A stretch of 64,000 bases of DNA from Morchella semilibera. Taxonomy: Eukaryota > Ascomycota > Pezizomycetes > Pezizales > Morchellaceae. Position numbers and translations under genes: made by a program. Location: positions 2,068,001 through 2,132,000 of the forward strand of contig WBVU01000004.1 in assembly GCA_009192285.1 (NCBI GenBank), in the 5' to 3' direction. Positions 38,573-49,086 of this stretch are shown here, one piece after another (within the stretch, counting starts at the first letter, position 1; the number at the start of each line of letters is the position of its first letter). The notes under the pieces were generated by a model, which worked only from the letters and a program-made list of their open reading frames with translations, searched no databases and was not told the DNA's origin.

Positions 38573-39340
38573 TCCGAGGTTCGGCACCTCAACTCGATCG
38601 ACACCCCTGGGGGCTAACTCGTATTGAGAGTTGCCGTTGCACAAAAGAAGCGAATATACATGGACTCAGTACTACAGGAACATTTCTTTACCTTATTTCT
38701 GGATCCAGCTAGACTGAAAGGGCTGTGAAGTATGATGTATGTAGGTACCTCTACTCTATTTCTCTTGGAATGTGGTGTTAACACTGGTGTAGGTTGCACA
38801 ATTGAGAGCAAGTAGGGTTCAATAAAAGATGATATGATGGTCTCTGGATGGACACAGTCCTCTGGGTGTCTGCCTTCATGAACCTCCGCACGATGATTGG
38901 CTGGTCAGGCCGTAGCTACATGAGAGCTCGGTGGCCGCGAATAGCCCCCCACCGCACCGCAAGATGAGTTTTGATCGACGGATAAAGTGGGGCCAGGCCA
39001 AACGACATTCTAGCTGAACAGGATGGGGGCCCTTTTTTGGGGGGGCAAGAAAAAAAACATACAGTTTTTTGTCTCTCTCTCTCTCTCCTCACGTCTCACG
39101 CGGTTTGGCTGCATATGCTGTGGAATCTTCAAAAGTCTTGGGCAGGCCCAAAAAGAGGAGAAAAGTTAGCTGTCGGTGGTCTTTATCCAAACGACGACGG
39201 CTAGAATTTATCAATTAGCTGGCCTTTGCAACGTAGCATTCGGAATCTATCATGAAGTGATCCGACGGACTTTGACGGCGAGGCCGGGAATTGTAGACAT
39301 TGGATCAGGCTCTGCTGGAGCTGGACGTGAGGAAAAAAAG

Positions 39341-39350
39341 GTATAAATAC
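39341..39350 (+). promoter_or_regulatory. TATA box of the secreted cysteine-rich protein gene
   Basis: GTATAAATAC lies about 215 bp upstream of the ATG and about 140 bp upstream of the 5'-UTR intron. A CT-rich tract (39376-39400) sits about 30-60 bp further down, where transcription would be expected to start. Confidence 0.65.
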
Positions 39351-39481
39351 TGGGCCATGATGAGATGATGAAGTCTCTTTTTTTCCTTCCCTCTCCATCC
39401 AGCGAATCATCACAGACTTTCACCAGCAATTCCAAAAGTCAACTACTCTGAACGTTCAGCAGATCCTCTCCAGAAACTCAG

Positions 39482-39553
39482 GTAAGAAGCACCCTCTCCT
39501 CAAACCATCTAGACAGCTGGATATCGAAGATTATTCCTAACACGCAACCACAG
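39482..39553 (+). other. Intron in the 5' UTR of the secreted cysteine-rich protein
   Basis: The donor GTAAGA follows ACTCAG at 39481; the branch-like CCTAACAC lies near 39537-39544; the acceptor is CCACAG at 39548-39553. The intron is 72 nt and ends five bases before the ATG (TCACCATG). Confidence 0.7.
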
Positions 39554-39558
39554 TCACC

Positions 39559-39939
39559 ATGCAGTTCAACTTCCAGGCCCTCCTCCTCTGTCTCCTCCCG
39601 CTCGTCGCCTCCGTCGCGCTCCCGCAGGCTGATACCACCTGCTACGACAAGTGCGTAGCCTCCGCCGAGTGCCCCGACACTTACCCCGAGAGCTGCCTCT
39701 GCCTTAACGACTACAAGACCAAGTGCGCCGAGGCGTGCCCAAGGGACGGAGTTGTGCCGGTGTTGGACGCGTGCGATAAACCCGAGGCTGTCGAGTGCTA
39801 CAACAAGTGCATGGGTCAGTGGGCATGCATTCAGGTGTGGCCCGAGAGCTGCTACTGCTACAACGACCATGTGAAGCTGTGCTCAAGCGAGTGTGGAAGC
39901 ACCCCCGTGTACCAGAACTGTACCCTGTCTGCTGTTTAA
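39559..39939 (+). CDS. Small secreted protein with two tandem eight-cysteine units
   Basis: The 126-residue product starts with a signal peptide (hydrophobic core about residues 7-20; likely cleavage after VASVA at residue 20). The mature part contains 16 cysteines in two units. Unit A has Cys at 28, 32, 38, 46, 48, 56, 60 and 72; unit B at 80, 84, 90, 98, 100, 108, 112 and 121. The first seven cysteines of B lie exactly 52 residues after those of A, giving C-x3-C-x5-C-x7-C-x-C-x7-C-x3-C in both. Shared residues around them are CY-K-C, PESC-C and ND-K-C. The cysteine order is loosely like CFEM domains (C-x3-C ... C-x-C ... C-x3-C ... C), but the units are shorter. Promoter features (TATA box, 5'-UTR intron) and C-ending codons suggest good expression. 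It may be an extracellular wall or host-interaction protein; this is inference. Confidence 0.85.
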   Translation: MQFNFQALLLCLLPLVASVALPQADTTCYDKCVASAECPDTYPESCLCLNDYKTKCAEACPRDGVVPVLDACDKPEAVECYNKCMGQWACIQVWPESCYCYNDHVKLCSSECGSTPVYQNCTLSAV

Positions 39940-42303
39940 AGCGAAGGAAACACCATGTAGTTAGTTGATGTGTTGATTGGAAGGGACTGTAAGGAAAAGG
40001 GGGGGGGGTGTGGCGAGTGAGATCTTGTGCAGGTGGGAAAAAAAAATATATGCGTATATATAAAACTGTTCCATGGCCAGGACCGAGTGATAATCAGAGA
40101 TGCAGCGCACAAGTGCACCCGTATTTGAAATTTAAACTAGGCTATAATTTCCTCCAAACATCAGATGTTCAGCGCATGTAGTCTCGCGGTCTGGGGTGGT
40201 TTAGAGTTTTCGCCTTGTGTCGCCAAATAAAGTTTGCATATACAAGTATCCATCATGCACGTCGCTATCCAGATAGCCACATGTTTCTCTCGCCCCCAAT
40301 GTAATGGCTAGCTAGAGCCGGGACTGCTCGTGGAGTTGTGGTACCCCCCTCCCCCAAAGAAAATACTTAGACGAGTACATGTACCTGCATGTGGTGGCGG
40401 GACGGGACGGGACGGGATCGGGACACAGTCTCATGTCCATGCCGACCGCCGTGGTGGTGGTACTGGTACTGGTACTTTTGCTCCTGAATCGGATGCTTAA
40501 TTCATTTACCTCATTGGTTACACTTAGAGCCCTTCTGTGGCTGTCAGAAAGGGGGGGGGGGGGAGTATTGATACATATGTAGGTACCATGCCATATGGAT
40601 GAGCAGTACGGTGATACGGTGTCCTGAGGGGCTGTATGAGGGGGTTTGGGGCCTTGGGCCGTAGATACATGTGTTACAGATACAGGTACCGAGGGTGCTG
40701 GATATGCTCGGGGTCTTTTGGCTGGTTTTGATACGCGGCTGCTGTTTGTTGGTGCCAGAGGTTGGTCAGCTTTGGGCTTTGTTCGGTGTATTAAGTATAT
40801 AAGTAGGTGAGCATATCACTAAGCTAGTCTATCCCATGTTCTGTGGGTGTAAGACACTCTACTTTCCATAAACCAGGACGGGCACCCCTACCAAGGAAGA
40901 GGGGAGGGGAAGTAGTGGATCGACGTCGGGGGAGGGTGGAGGGAGGGTATCAAGGCTTGGGAGATGGTTAGATGCTGGGACCCGGCCGGGTTGTGGTGTG
41001 GGGGGTTTCTGTGGGCTCGTTTTGTTTGGCTGTGCGCACGGAGGTACTGGCTCACCCTGCGCTGGAGGTAGTTGTGCTATCGGTTGTTACGTACGTCATG
41101 CATGATGGGTTTCGGTATGTCTGTATGCATAAGTCAGCAGCTTGTGGACTTCTTGGTGGTGTTTGTTCACCAATATGTTATATAGTGAATTCGGCTCCTC
41201 CAGTAGCCATGGTGGGTTAGATTGCACTTCTGGTGGTAGGGCGCGCCGCTGGTGATACCTGTTAAACTGTGTGAAATCCGGGTGTTACGCCTTGGAGGGA
41301 GTTGAGGGCGTGAGGAGGGGGGGATACTCACGCATAAGTCAATGGACAGCTTGGTTGTATGTACAGTAGCTAGATTTCAGGGCAGTACATATGATCTTCA
41401 ACTAGATAGGCGCATCTCATCACAACGTATGGGTTGATGGCACACACTAACATTAATGAAGTAAACAAAAAAAAAAAAGGCACACACTAACCGTGGTTGG
41501 TGGCCGAGTGATATCTCATGTCCCAAATACCGGCCAACGAGCTGTCCTCCCCCCCGAAGTGGATAGTCCCATCTAGAGGCCATACTACCCCCCGTGATCG
41601 ATGTTGTCCGGCCGGCTGGGGAAAGTTCAGGCCTGCTTGTGCTCTTGGATCTGGGCAGTTATGTATGTATCTGTCGACCTGCCCGGCCGGGCCATATACA
41701 GCAGCCACATTTCTCCACCAACTGCTACGGAGGGAGATTTACCGTGTGCGTTATGTGCCCTAGGTTATGACTATAATTCCTACCAAGTGTGGTTGGGGAA
41801 GATAGAAAAGATATGGCCGGTTGGCTCTAGCACTTCAAGTACGTTTCCGACAGCTTGTTTAGATGTTTATGGGCAGGCGCCAGGCTACAGACATCACTAT
41901 CCCGCCAAATACATGGCTCTTGTTCTACCTGCCCTTACCAAGCAAGCTAGCACACGTGTTTTGCGCGTTCGAAGCGCCGTAGCGTACATGCGCATTTGAA
42001 CAGGTATTGATGCAGACTTAATACATTAGTGCGGAGATGGAAGGCGGCTATATGAATCTCAAGTATACGAAAAGAGGGGGGGGGGGTGCGCCTTGGAGAT
42101 TTACAGATGTAAAAACATTTCTTATATGACAATATATATATATGCAAGGACTGAAAAAATACCCTAGTCTCCGGTAGCACAGAACAGCGCCCCTAGATTC
42201 TATTGTGCATCTTCTACTACTGTTCTTGAGGCCCTATATTCCCTCCATTGCCCGCCCACCTAGCTAGGGGCCGCATCAATCACGCCCTGGTATAGGCGCA
42301 TTA
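39940..42303. other. Spacer downstream of the secreted protein
   Basis: The 3' flank of the secreted-protein gene lies at the start. The remainder has no supported gene. It holds a G12-type run near 40551-40562 and a 13-bp direct repeat flanking a 27-bp A-tailed segment at 41439-41491. Confidence 0.5.
41439..41491. repeat. 13-bp direct repeat flanking a short A-tailed segment
   Basis: GGCACACACTAAC occurs at 41439-41451 and exactly again at 41479-41491. Between them is a 27-bp segment that ends in twelve A. Flanking direct repeats with an A-tail are the footprint of target-primed retroposition; a chance or slippage origin is also possible. Confidence 0.5.
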
Positions 42304-45300
42304 CTATTCACTAATTTCAATAATTTCCGGAGAGGGAGGCGGGGTGGGAGTCGCTTCGTAATCACTTAATTCGTCGATACTAGTTTTACTCTTAGCATCC
42401 TCTTCTGGCGGCGGTGTGTCGTCGCGATCATAGGGATCATCATCTTCAAGCAACTCCGGTACTATATCAAGATTAGCAGGCGCCACATAATCGAATACAC
42501 GGAAACTAATCATGAGCTTACCCAAAGAAACTACTGCAGGGCTGAGAGTTGTCCATCCCCTGATGTCAAATATCGCGCCGTCCTGGAGCCCTTTCTTAGA
42601 TAGGGTCGGGCGAATCATCACACCAACCTTGCCTGCCGACTCCATCCGCTCTAATGCTCTCGATTCACGCTCAACTACGGCGTGGTAGGCATGTAAATCA
42701 GCAACTGATGCGCCTGGGGCCGCGTCAACATCTACCATGGTTGTTGCATTAAAGTATATCATTGATAGAAGCTCCTCGTTATGTGGAAATATTACGGTTG
42801 GCTGAAAGGATATATTCAGGGCAAGTATATATGCCTTCTTGAGGATATTCCAAACTCCAAGCTTGAGTGCCCCATGGCTGAGAACTGGTGGTTGGCCGTC
42901 AGCAATCCCGCCGGGCCGGAGGCGAAATGGGCGAAGTGTATCTCGAATGAGTGCTGAAACACTTTCACGTAGCTCCTTACTTTTGTCTCCCAAGCCGTCC
43001 TCACTGGCACTGAAGATAGCATACATTAACTTTGCCCTCAGCACAAGCACAGATCGGATGTCTAGTAGAAAGATCAGCAAGAGGTTAAGGATAGAAGATC
43101 GGAAAAACAAGGAGTGGGCAGAGGTATTGACTCGTTTACTTACCGCCATTATCCATGAGTTGGGTATTTTCAACAGCTCTAAAGTAGTTGAAATTCGGAC
43201 GAATCCTTGGGCGATACCTATTTGGCACCTCAGGTTCCACTGCCCGGAGCTCAGCTGTCATTCTCTTATCCTTCCAAGACTGTCTCTCTTGGAACCAGCC
43301 CTGTGTTTGTTGTCTGAAAAAGTCGTTGGCGCCATATGCATACTTCAATTGATTCTTGTGTTTCCACCGTTGTGATGGATCCTGGAAACGTAATGTTATC
43401 ATATAGTGTATAGGGTTGAATATCTCATCAACAAGTATCTTGTAGAAGATCCCAGCCGACACCTGTGTCCTATAATCATACTCGCTGGACCTAATAGGAT
43501 TATTAATCCCTACGTTCAAAGTATTTCGGCGGAGGGTAACCTCCCGTATATAGTATGAGGTGAGTGTATTCGAATCGGATTGCGCGTTATAGTCGAAATC
43601 CGAAAAACCAGGACGTGCAGCGTAGTTGACCGCACAAAGAGTCATAATGTCAGTATAAATTTCCTCCCATTGTGCAACAATGTTTACATCCGTTATATGT
43701 GCAATATTTAATCTCATGTCCTCAGGGAACTCTTTGAACGTATCGAGCTGCCTCTGGGCTTCTCTGAGCCTAACTCTGATTTCTTGGCAATTGTCCTGGC
43801 CGCTCTCCTGGCCTTTCTGGCCCGACCTTAGATTCGCTATTTCTGCATTAAGTGCCTCTATGTTCTTTGCGCTGTCCGCCACCTCCTCAGCCTGTTCTAG
43901 TCGGCTTAAGCGTAACCCTTCCTGTAATCGTAATATCCTAATCCGATGTGTGAGCGCTTCTAGTCTTTGGTCTGCGAATACGCCTTCGGGATCTAGGTTA
44001 TCAATCATTACTTGTATGGCAGCAACTGCGTTAGTAAAAGCAACTGCGTCGTCGCCTCCTCCGGTTTGCTTTCTGCCTTTTTTGCGAGATTTTCTTGTGG
44101 GTTCACCCAACTCTATGGTTTTTGATTTCAAGCCGTCAATTTGATCCCGCAGCTTCTGCACCTGGACCCAGCTTTGTCCCTCACTTTCTCTCGCCTGGGA
44201 TAGTTCCACGCGCTTTATCATGAGCTCTTCGATAAGGTAATCGATCGCCTCCGCCGCAGGATGATCAATATTAGCTAGATTTGATCTAACTTCTTCAATC
44301 TCTGCCAGCGGCTGTTCTGTGCCCGTAAACGTGATCTCTCCAAGGACCTCAGCAAGGCCAACGAATTTCTCATTTTCACTTTCGAGGTGCGCAATTTGGG
44401 CACTCAATTGGGCGTTTTCATCGATCAGGTCCCTGAATGAGGCTTCTGAGTGTGGAATTGGTGAGGACGGTTGTTTCCTGGAGCCGCTTGAGTGGATAGA
44501 AGAGTTTTCCGGAAAGGGAGAGCTCGATTCTTCCCAATATTTGTGGCGGGTTTTTATAGGCTTCTCTGTCGCAGGTGGAGGTGGCTTTCTAGCCCTTCCA
44601 GGCGTTACTAGCTCATCCCCTGCTTCAGGGAGCTCTTCTGGTGGTAGTGACACAGCGGTCCTCTTCTTCTTGGGGGTAGGGTTTTTAGACTTAGCTAATC
44701 CCCTCTTTCTCTTAGCAGGCGATGGATCATAAGCATCGTCATCGTCCAGCCTAGATGCAGGAGTCGCGGGCTTCCCTCTAGCTCTCCTTGGTGTAGACTT
44801 TGGAGGTAGTGGCTTTGGTGGGCTCTTTTTACGGGCACTGTCCTCATAATCACTGCCCTCGGAACTACTATGAAGGATAGGGCTAATAGTCGCTTTTCTT
44901 TTTTTTTTGAATGCAAACCTCATAGTGATTTCCGGGGTCGATTCTACTTTCTCCTTCACAAGGGGGGGCTCATCGGCATCTGAAATCTCTGGGGAGGAGC
45001 AATAAAAACCTTTTTGAACGGTTTCTTCCTTTGGAGGTCCACATTCAAGGGAATCTTGATAGCTTTTTCGGCTCCTTTCTTAAACCGTTTACTATAAGGT
45101 AGTGGATCTTCCGAATCCTCATCGCCATCATCTTCATCATCATCCTCTTCGCTTTCTGAGATTTCGTCTTCATCTTCTTGGTCTTCACCGTCTTGGTCTC
45201 CATCTTCTTGGTCTTCATCTTCTTCGTCTTCATCGTCTTGGTCTTCATCTTGGTCTTCATCGTCTTGGCCTTCATCGTCTGTGCCTGACTCTGAGCCTGA

Positions 45301-45618
45301 CTCTTCCCCGTCTTCTCCATCATCACCATCATCGCTTTCTCCTTCCTCCCCTTCTTCAATACCCAGACCAGGCTCCACGGGATATTTGATGGGAGAAGGA
45401 ACACCTGTAGATCTCCTGCGGAGTGAACTTCTTATCTCGGTGCTGCTGGGGGTAAGCTGGCCATGCCTGCTAGGAGCTCCAACACTAGAGCTGTAAGCAG
45501 GCGATGAAAACGTATTTGGGTTTAAGAATCCGGTTTCCTCTGCGTCGGTCGGCTCGTCTTTAGGCGTATCAGGCTTCGAACCAAGGGCAAAAGTTACTCC
45601 GCGCCTTGCCGTGGACAT
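42304..45618 (-). CDS. Large orphan protein with acidic tract and coiled coil
   Basis: I join three parts on the minus strand. The N-terminal part (45618 to about 45093) has a Ser/Pro-rich start and an Asp/Glu tract of about 80 residues. The middle (about 44988-43144) has basic segments (KSPPKPLPPKSTPRRARGKP, KKKRTAV), a charged coiled coil, and an ordered region with many aromatic residues. The C-terminal part (43061-42304) has a compact domain and an acidic/Pro-rich tail ending EIIEISE. The second intron is sound: GTAAGT..CTTAAC..CTAG, 43143-43062, frame kept. The first join is uncertain: either a 104-nt intron 45092-44989 (GTAAAC..CCCCAG), giving about 1,042 residues, or a one-base loss in a C7 run at the end of the first frame (44965-44971). 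I recognise no family. Basic and acidic low-complexity parts suggest a nuclear protein. Codon use is less GC-ending than in the housekeeping genes, as expected for a lineage-specific gene. Confidence 0.65.
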
Positions 45619-46684
45619 GACTGGAGCAGTATTTTCGGTGGGCCAATTTTTTTTTGTTTAAAGTAAGTAAGGGAAAGGGAATTGGTTTGGCACGAGGCTG
45701 GATGTATGGAGGTAGATATTGTTTCCAGGATACCCCTTCATTTTTTAATGGCCTTTGTTTTGGAGAACAAAGTGGGATCGAGAACAAGGTAATATTGGAC
45801 AAAGGCCGCACACCTTTCACGATCTGACGCTGCTCTTGGACTGTTGCGGTCAAGGTTTTGTCTGAGGCCCTAGATTGGCCAATGGCCCTGGGGAGATCTT
45901 ATCCAGCGCTTTTCGGGTACTGTGATGGACCTGGGCAAAAGCGACATCTACTAGTAGCTATCAACACTTGACCATTACCGGGTAACTCGTATATACCATA
46001 GTAAGTAAGGTATTAAACCAAATAGTACTCGAAAAAAAGGAGACGAAGTCGGTATTATGGTTGATGCAGCTGTATCGCCAGGCTCAGGAACAAAGAAACA
46101 GCGGGCTGCCACATGTCGTATCTGCACATACAAGCATGAATGGCATTGAGCATCGCATTAGAACAAAAGAATAGATTTCTTTGCCGAAGGGGTTGTGATA
46201 CTACAATGGTTGTCTGTAGAGACTAGCGCAGAACAGCCACGGGCAGCCTAGCCCTAGCATTCTTTTCTTGATGCATCATATATGTTCCAGGCGACTTACG
46301 AATACCTGGAGGCCCTGAGGTAGCAAAGGTTTTCCAGCTATTAGCAATGGAATATCCTTTTCCCTAAGTCAAGATATTTTGTAATATATATATATGTGAT
46401 CGAATAAAGATTAGGTTGCACTAGAATTTTGGCTTCCATATAGCAAACAAGGAATTTGGTGGGGGGAAAACCAGGCTGGAGAAGATATCTAGATCCTTGG
46501 TCAAAAAGCTGTTAGCTAGTATGTGCACTACATATTTCAATGAATTCGGTTTTACTGTATGTGTGTACTCGTTAAGAGAATAAGGAATTGAATACCCATA
46601 GCGAATACATGTATATATATGTGCAACAGGAGTCAAAATCTTATACCCAACCCCAAGATTTTCGACACAGAGGCCTAATTCCTA
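45619..46684. other. Spacer between the orphan gene and the Rho GTPase
   Basis: It should contain the promoter of the minus-strand orphan gene (next to 45619) and the 3' flank of the Rho gene (next to 46684). No other feature is seen, apart from an AT repeat near 46386-46396 and a TACATGTA at 46606-46613. Confidence 0.5.
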
Positions 46685-47407
46685 TCATAGAGTAACACAA
46701 GTACCTCTAGTGCACGTGTGGTGGCGCCTGACTTTTATTGAAGCTTTCGCCGCCTCTTCGAACACGGTCTTAACCCCCTCACCCGTCTTGGCCGAGCATT
46801 CAAAGTATCCTACCATCCTCAATTCTATTGCTGCCCTTTCACCATCCTCAAATCTAAGCATATCCTTCCCAGTCTTCTCTCTTAAGGTTTTCCTTGCAAC
46901 TTCATCCTCCCTCAGGTCCTTCTTACATCCCACTAGCAGTATGGGCAACCCCTGGCAAAAATGCAATACCTCCTGAATCCACTTATCATACACATTCTGC
47001 AAGGAATCCGGCGAATCCACCGAGAATGCGACTAGTATCATGTGAGCATCAGGATATGATAGTGGCCGCAGCCGGTCATAGTCTTCCTGGCCCGCGGTAT
47101 CCCAGAGCGCCATATCGACTTTGGTCCCGTTAGGAAGGGTTAAGTCTGCGACATAGTTCTCGAAGATGGTGGGGATGTATCCGCTGGGATCGAAATTATT
47201 ATTGCAGAAGCGCATAAGAAGACAGGTTTTTCCGCATGCCCCGTCACCAACTATCACTAGTTTGCGACTGACAGGCGTAGCGGGCTTCGAGCTAAAGATA
47301 GACTTCTTCTATAGAGGTATTAGAGCAAATTACAAAGACCAGGTGCACCCCGCTAAGATTCAGCTACATGTATCGTATGGCCATATGGTACATACCTTCA
47401 ACTGCAT
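46685..47407 (-). CDS. Rho-family small GTPase, divergent
   Basis: The protein is a membrane-anchored GTP switch of the Rho family, which controls actin, polarity and wall synthesis in fungi. Two exons are used: 47407-47396 (MQLK) and 47308-46685, with an 87-nt GTATGT..TATAG intron. The 211-residue product has an N-terminal extension rich in Lys and Ser, then the P-loop GDGACGKT (25-32), effector/switch I YIPTIFENYVADL, switch II WDTAGQEDYDRLRPLSYPD, the guanine-specificity motif CKKD, and ECSAKTG. The usual Rho insert helix region is present but diverged. The C-terminus has a basic RRHH stretch and the CAAX box CVTL, whose final Leu predicts geranylgeranylation. Switch regions look like Rho1, whereas FENYVADLTLP resembles Rho2; the segment CNNNFDPSG and the insert are unlike either, so I do not assign a subfamily. 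A duplicated, fast-evolving Rho1/Rho2 paralogue is most likely. Confidence 0.9.
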
Positions 47408-47554
47408 ATTTGCGCTATCGATAATATATAATGTTAGATTATTGTGTTGATGCTTTCAAAGGCTTATAAGGCTTATCTGATGAAATAACAAGCTCAAACT
47501 GTAGTACAGGAATTGGGGAAGGAAAGACAACGCATCCTCAGCAACACGGGACAT

Positions 47555-48078
47555 TCATATAGCCAATCCAATCAACTGTTTAAGGTTGGGCCCGGTGAGG
47601 CCGAGGTCGGTGAGGTAGGGTAAGAGGTCTATCAATTCAACACCGCCTCCCAAGGCTGAGAGAGTATGAGTCAGAAGCTCGGTCAAATAATCTGTTGCCA
47701 ATAAGGCAACTTGGTTTATTGGAATGAAAATCTTTGCCTTGGCGCTCGATGGGGCAACAGCGGTCACAAGTTGAAGTAGCGGTACTTCAATATTGGCTAC
47801 AAGCCGTTCATTTTGTATTGGTTCAACCTTGCGGTGAGTATATAGACAGCCGCAGTACTGGTTGCCCTGCACCCGAACTCGAAATCCTGATCATGATACA
47901 GTCGATCCCACATCTCCACAATCATGAGGCAACTATCCGAATGCGCAATGATTCCCGAGACAAGATTGATCCTACAACGGAAAATTATGGGATGTGTTAC
48001 TAATTGTTTTTGGATGTACGCAGATACAAAAGCTTGCGCGTTAACTTGCGCGTTAACTTGCGCATTATTGACACGCAT
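47555..48078 (-). other. Two overlapping open frames, possible decayed or spliced gene
   Basis: On the minus strand one frame (48078-47797, 93 codons) starts MRVNNAQVNAQVNAQ and the next (47872-47555, 105 codons) contains VANIEVPLLQLVTAVAPSS and ends in LKQLIGLAI. Both look more protein-like than the surrounding spacer. They overlap by 76 nt in different frames; I find no good intron joining them, although an acceptor-like TGCAG near 47871 would open the second frame. The NAQV repeats come from a 12-bp tandem repeat (48034-48069). No family is recognised. Confidence 0.2.
48034..48069. repeat. 12-bp tandem repeat, about 2.7 copies
   Basis: Units TTGCGCGTTAAC at 48034-48045 and 48046-48057 are identical; the third copy is diverged after TTGCGC. 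The unit contains GCGC and GTTAAC palindromes. Confidence 0.9.
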
Positions 48079-48900
48079 AGCGGTAACTGAACACGAAAAA
48101 TCACTCGCTCTATAATCGATTACGGTTCAGACGACATCGATACGGATAGGTGCATAGGATGAAGTTCGAAAAGCACACAGTACTATATATATTCCCAACA
48201 GATTCACCCTCGGCCGGGCCAGGCAGTTACATTGGCGACTTCCTCTGGTTTCCATTGATAATAGCATGTTACACATTAGTACCTCACTAATTACCTATAT
48301 CAATAGTGATTCGATACAACTAGAAGTAATTCTCTAATCTCATCCAATGTGACCGAGAGGACTAGGACCATTACAGTCGGGAAGCTTACTAGCCCCCTCA
48401 CCCCTGGCACACTCTCATCCCTCTCTAGCTCTATCTCGGGACCTTAATAGACTACCAAATCCAAAGACCGGCTCTAATCTAACCAGGCCACCATTAAATG
48501 CAGATTTGCAAGCTGAAGGCGGAAATGATATCCCCATCGGTGTTGAATAACTTGATGGATTTTCTCCTGGAAATTAGGCCGCATAAATACCGTAAAGAGT
48601 TCTTCAGGCTCGAATATCTTTTCTACAATCAAAGCCCATAGTTACTGCACATGTTAAGAGGTAGTTGGTGGTTCACGGGAGGCAACGCACTCGGATTAAG
48701 CGCCTACAGAGAAAGCACTGTAGTTCAGGAGATTACTAAAAGCGTGCTACGCCAAAGTCCCGAGGGCACCCTGCTTAGAGCTTGAATTAACCAATTGGCG
48801 AGGCCTGGGGTATCGAAAACTTACCTTGACTGCTCTTAAAAAAAAGCTCGGAGAAAGTGCAACCTAACGTCTGGTGGTTTAAGATACACAATACCTATCG

Positions 48901-49086
48901 CCTAGCAGGCCGAAACATGCTCAGAATCTAGTGCACTACATATTATACAAACCTGGTCCTTAAGTTACTATATAGGATAATGATAGAACTACCATTACAA
49001 TAGAAATTCCTCCAAACAGTATTTTCTGGCGCAAGGTTGCCAAGGCTGCAGTGCACCAGATTCTGAGCATGTTTCGGCCTGCCAGG
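48901..49086. mobile_element. Inverted-repeat (MITE-like) element, ~186 bp
   Basis: The arms 48901-48936 and 49051-49086 are reverse complements at 34 of 36 positions. They enclose 114 bp of AT-rich, non-coding sequence. Both mismatches are C in the right arm (49057 and 49083) against T in the complement of the left arm, each in a CpA/TpA context, the change made by repeat-induced point mutation. No open frame is present and no clear target-site duplication is visible, so this may be a non-autonomous foldback element or a piece of a larger one. Confidence 0.5.

Larger units (their letters stand above)
30210..39340. other. 9-kb spacer rich in simple repeats and C/G homopolymers
   Basis: The first few hundred bases should contain the promoter of the 344-residue gene. 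Beyond that I see no gene I can support except a doubtful short frame at 38474. The stretch is dense in microsatellites (GA, GT, CCCA, GAAA, GGA, CGGT, GGAA) and in C or G runs of 9-16, including C15 at about 32404-32418 and C15 directly followed by G7 at 32959-32980. Open frames such as minus 36650-36084 and minus 30885-30394 are translations of these repeats. Confidence 0.5.
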
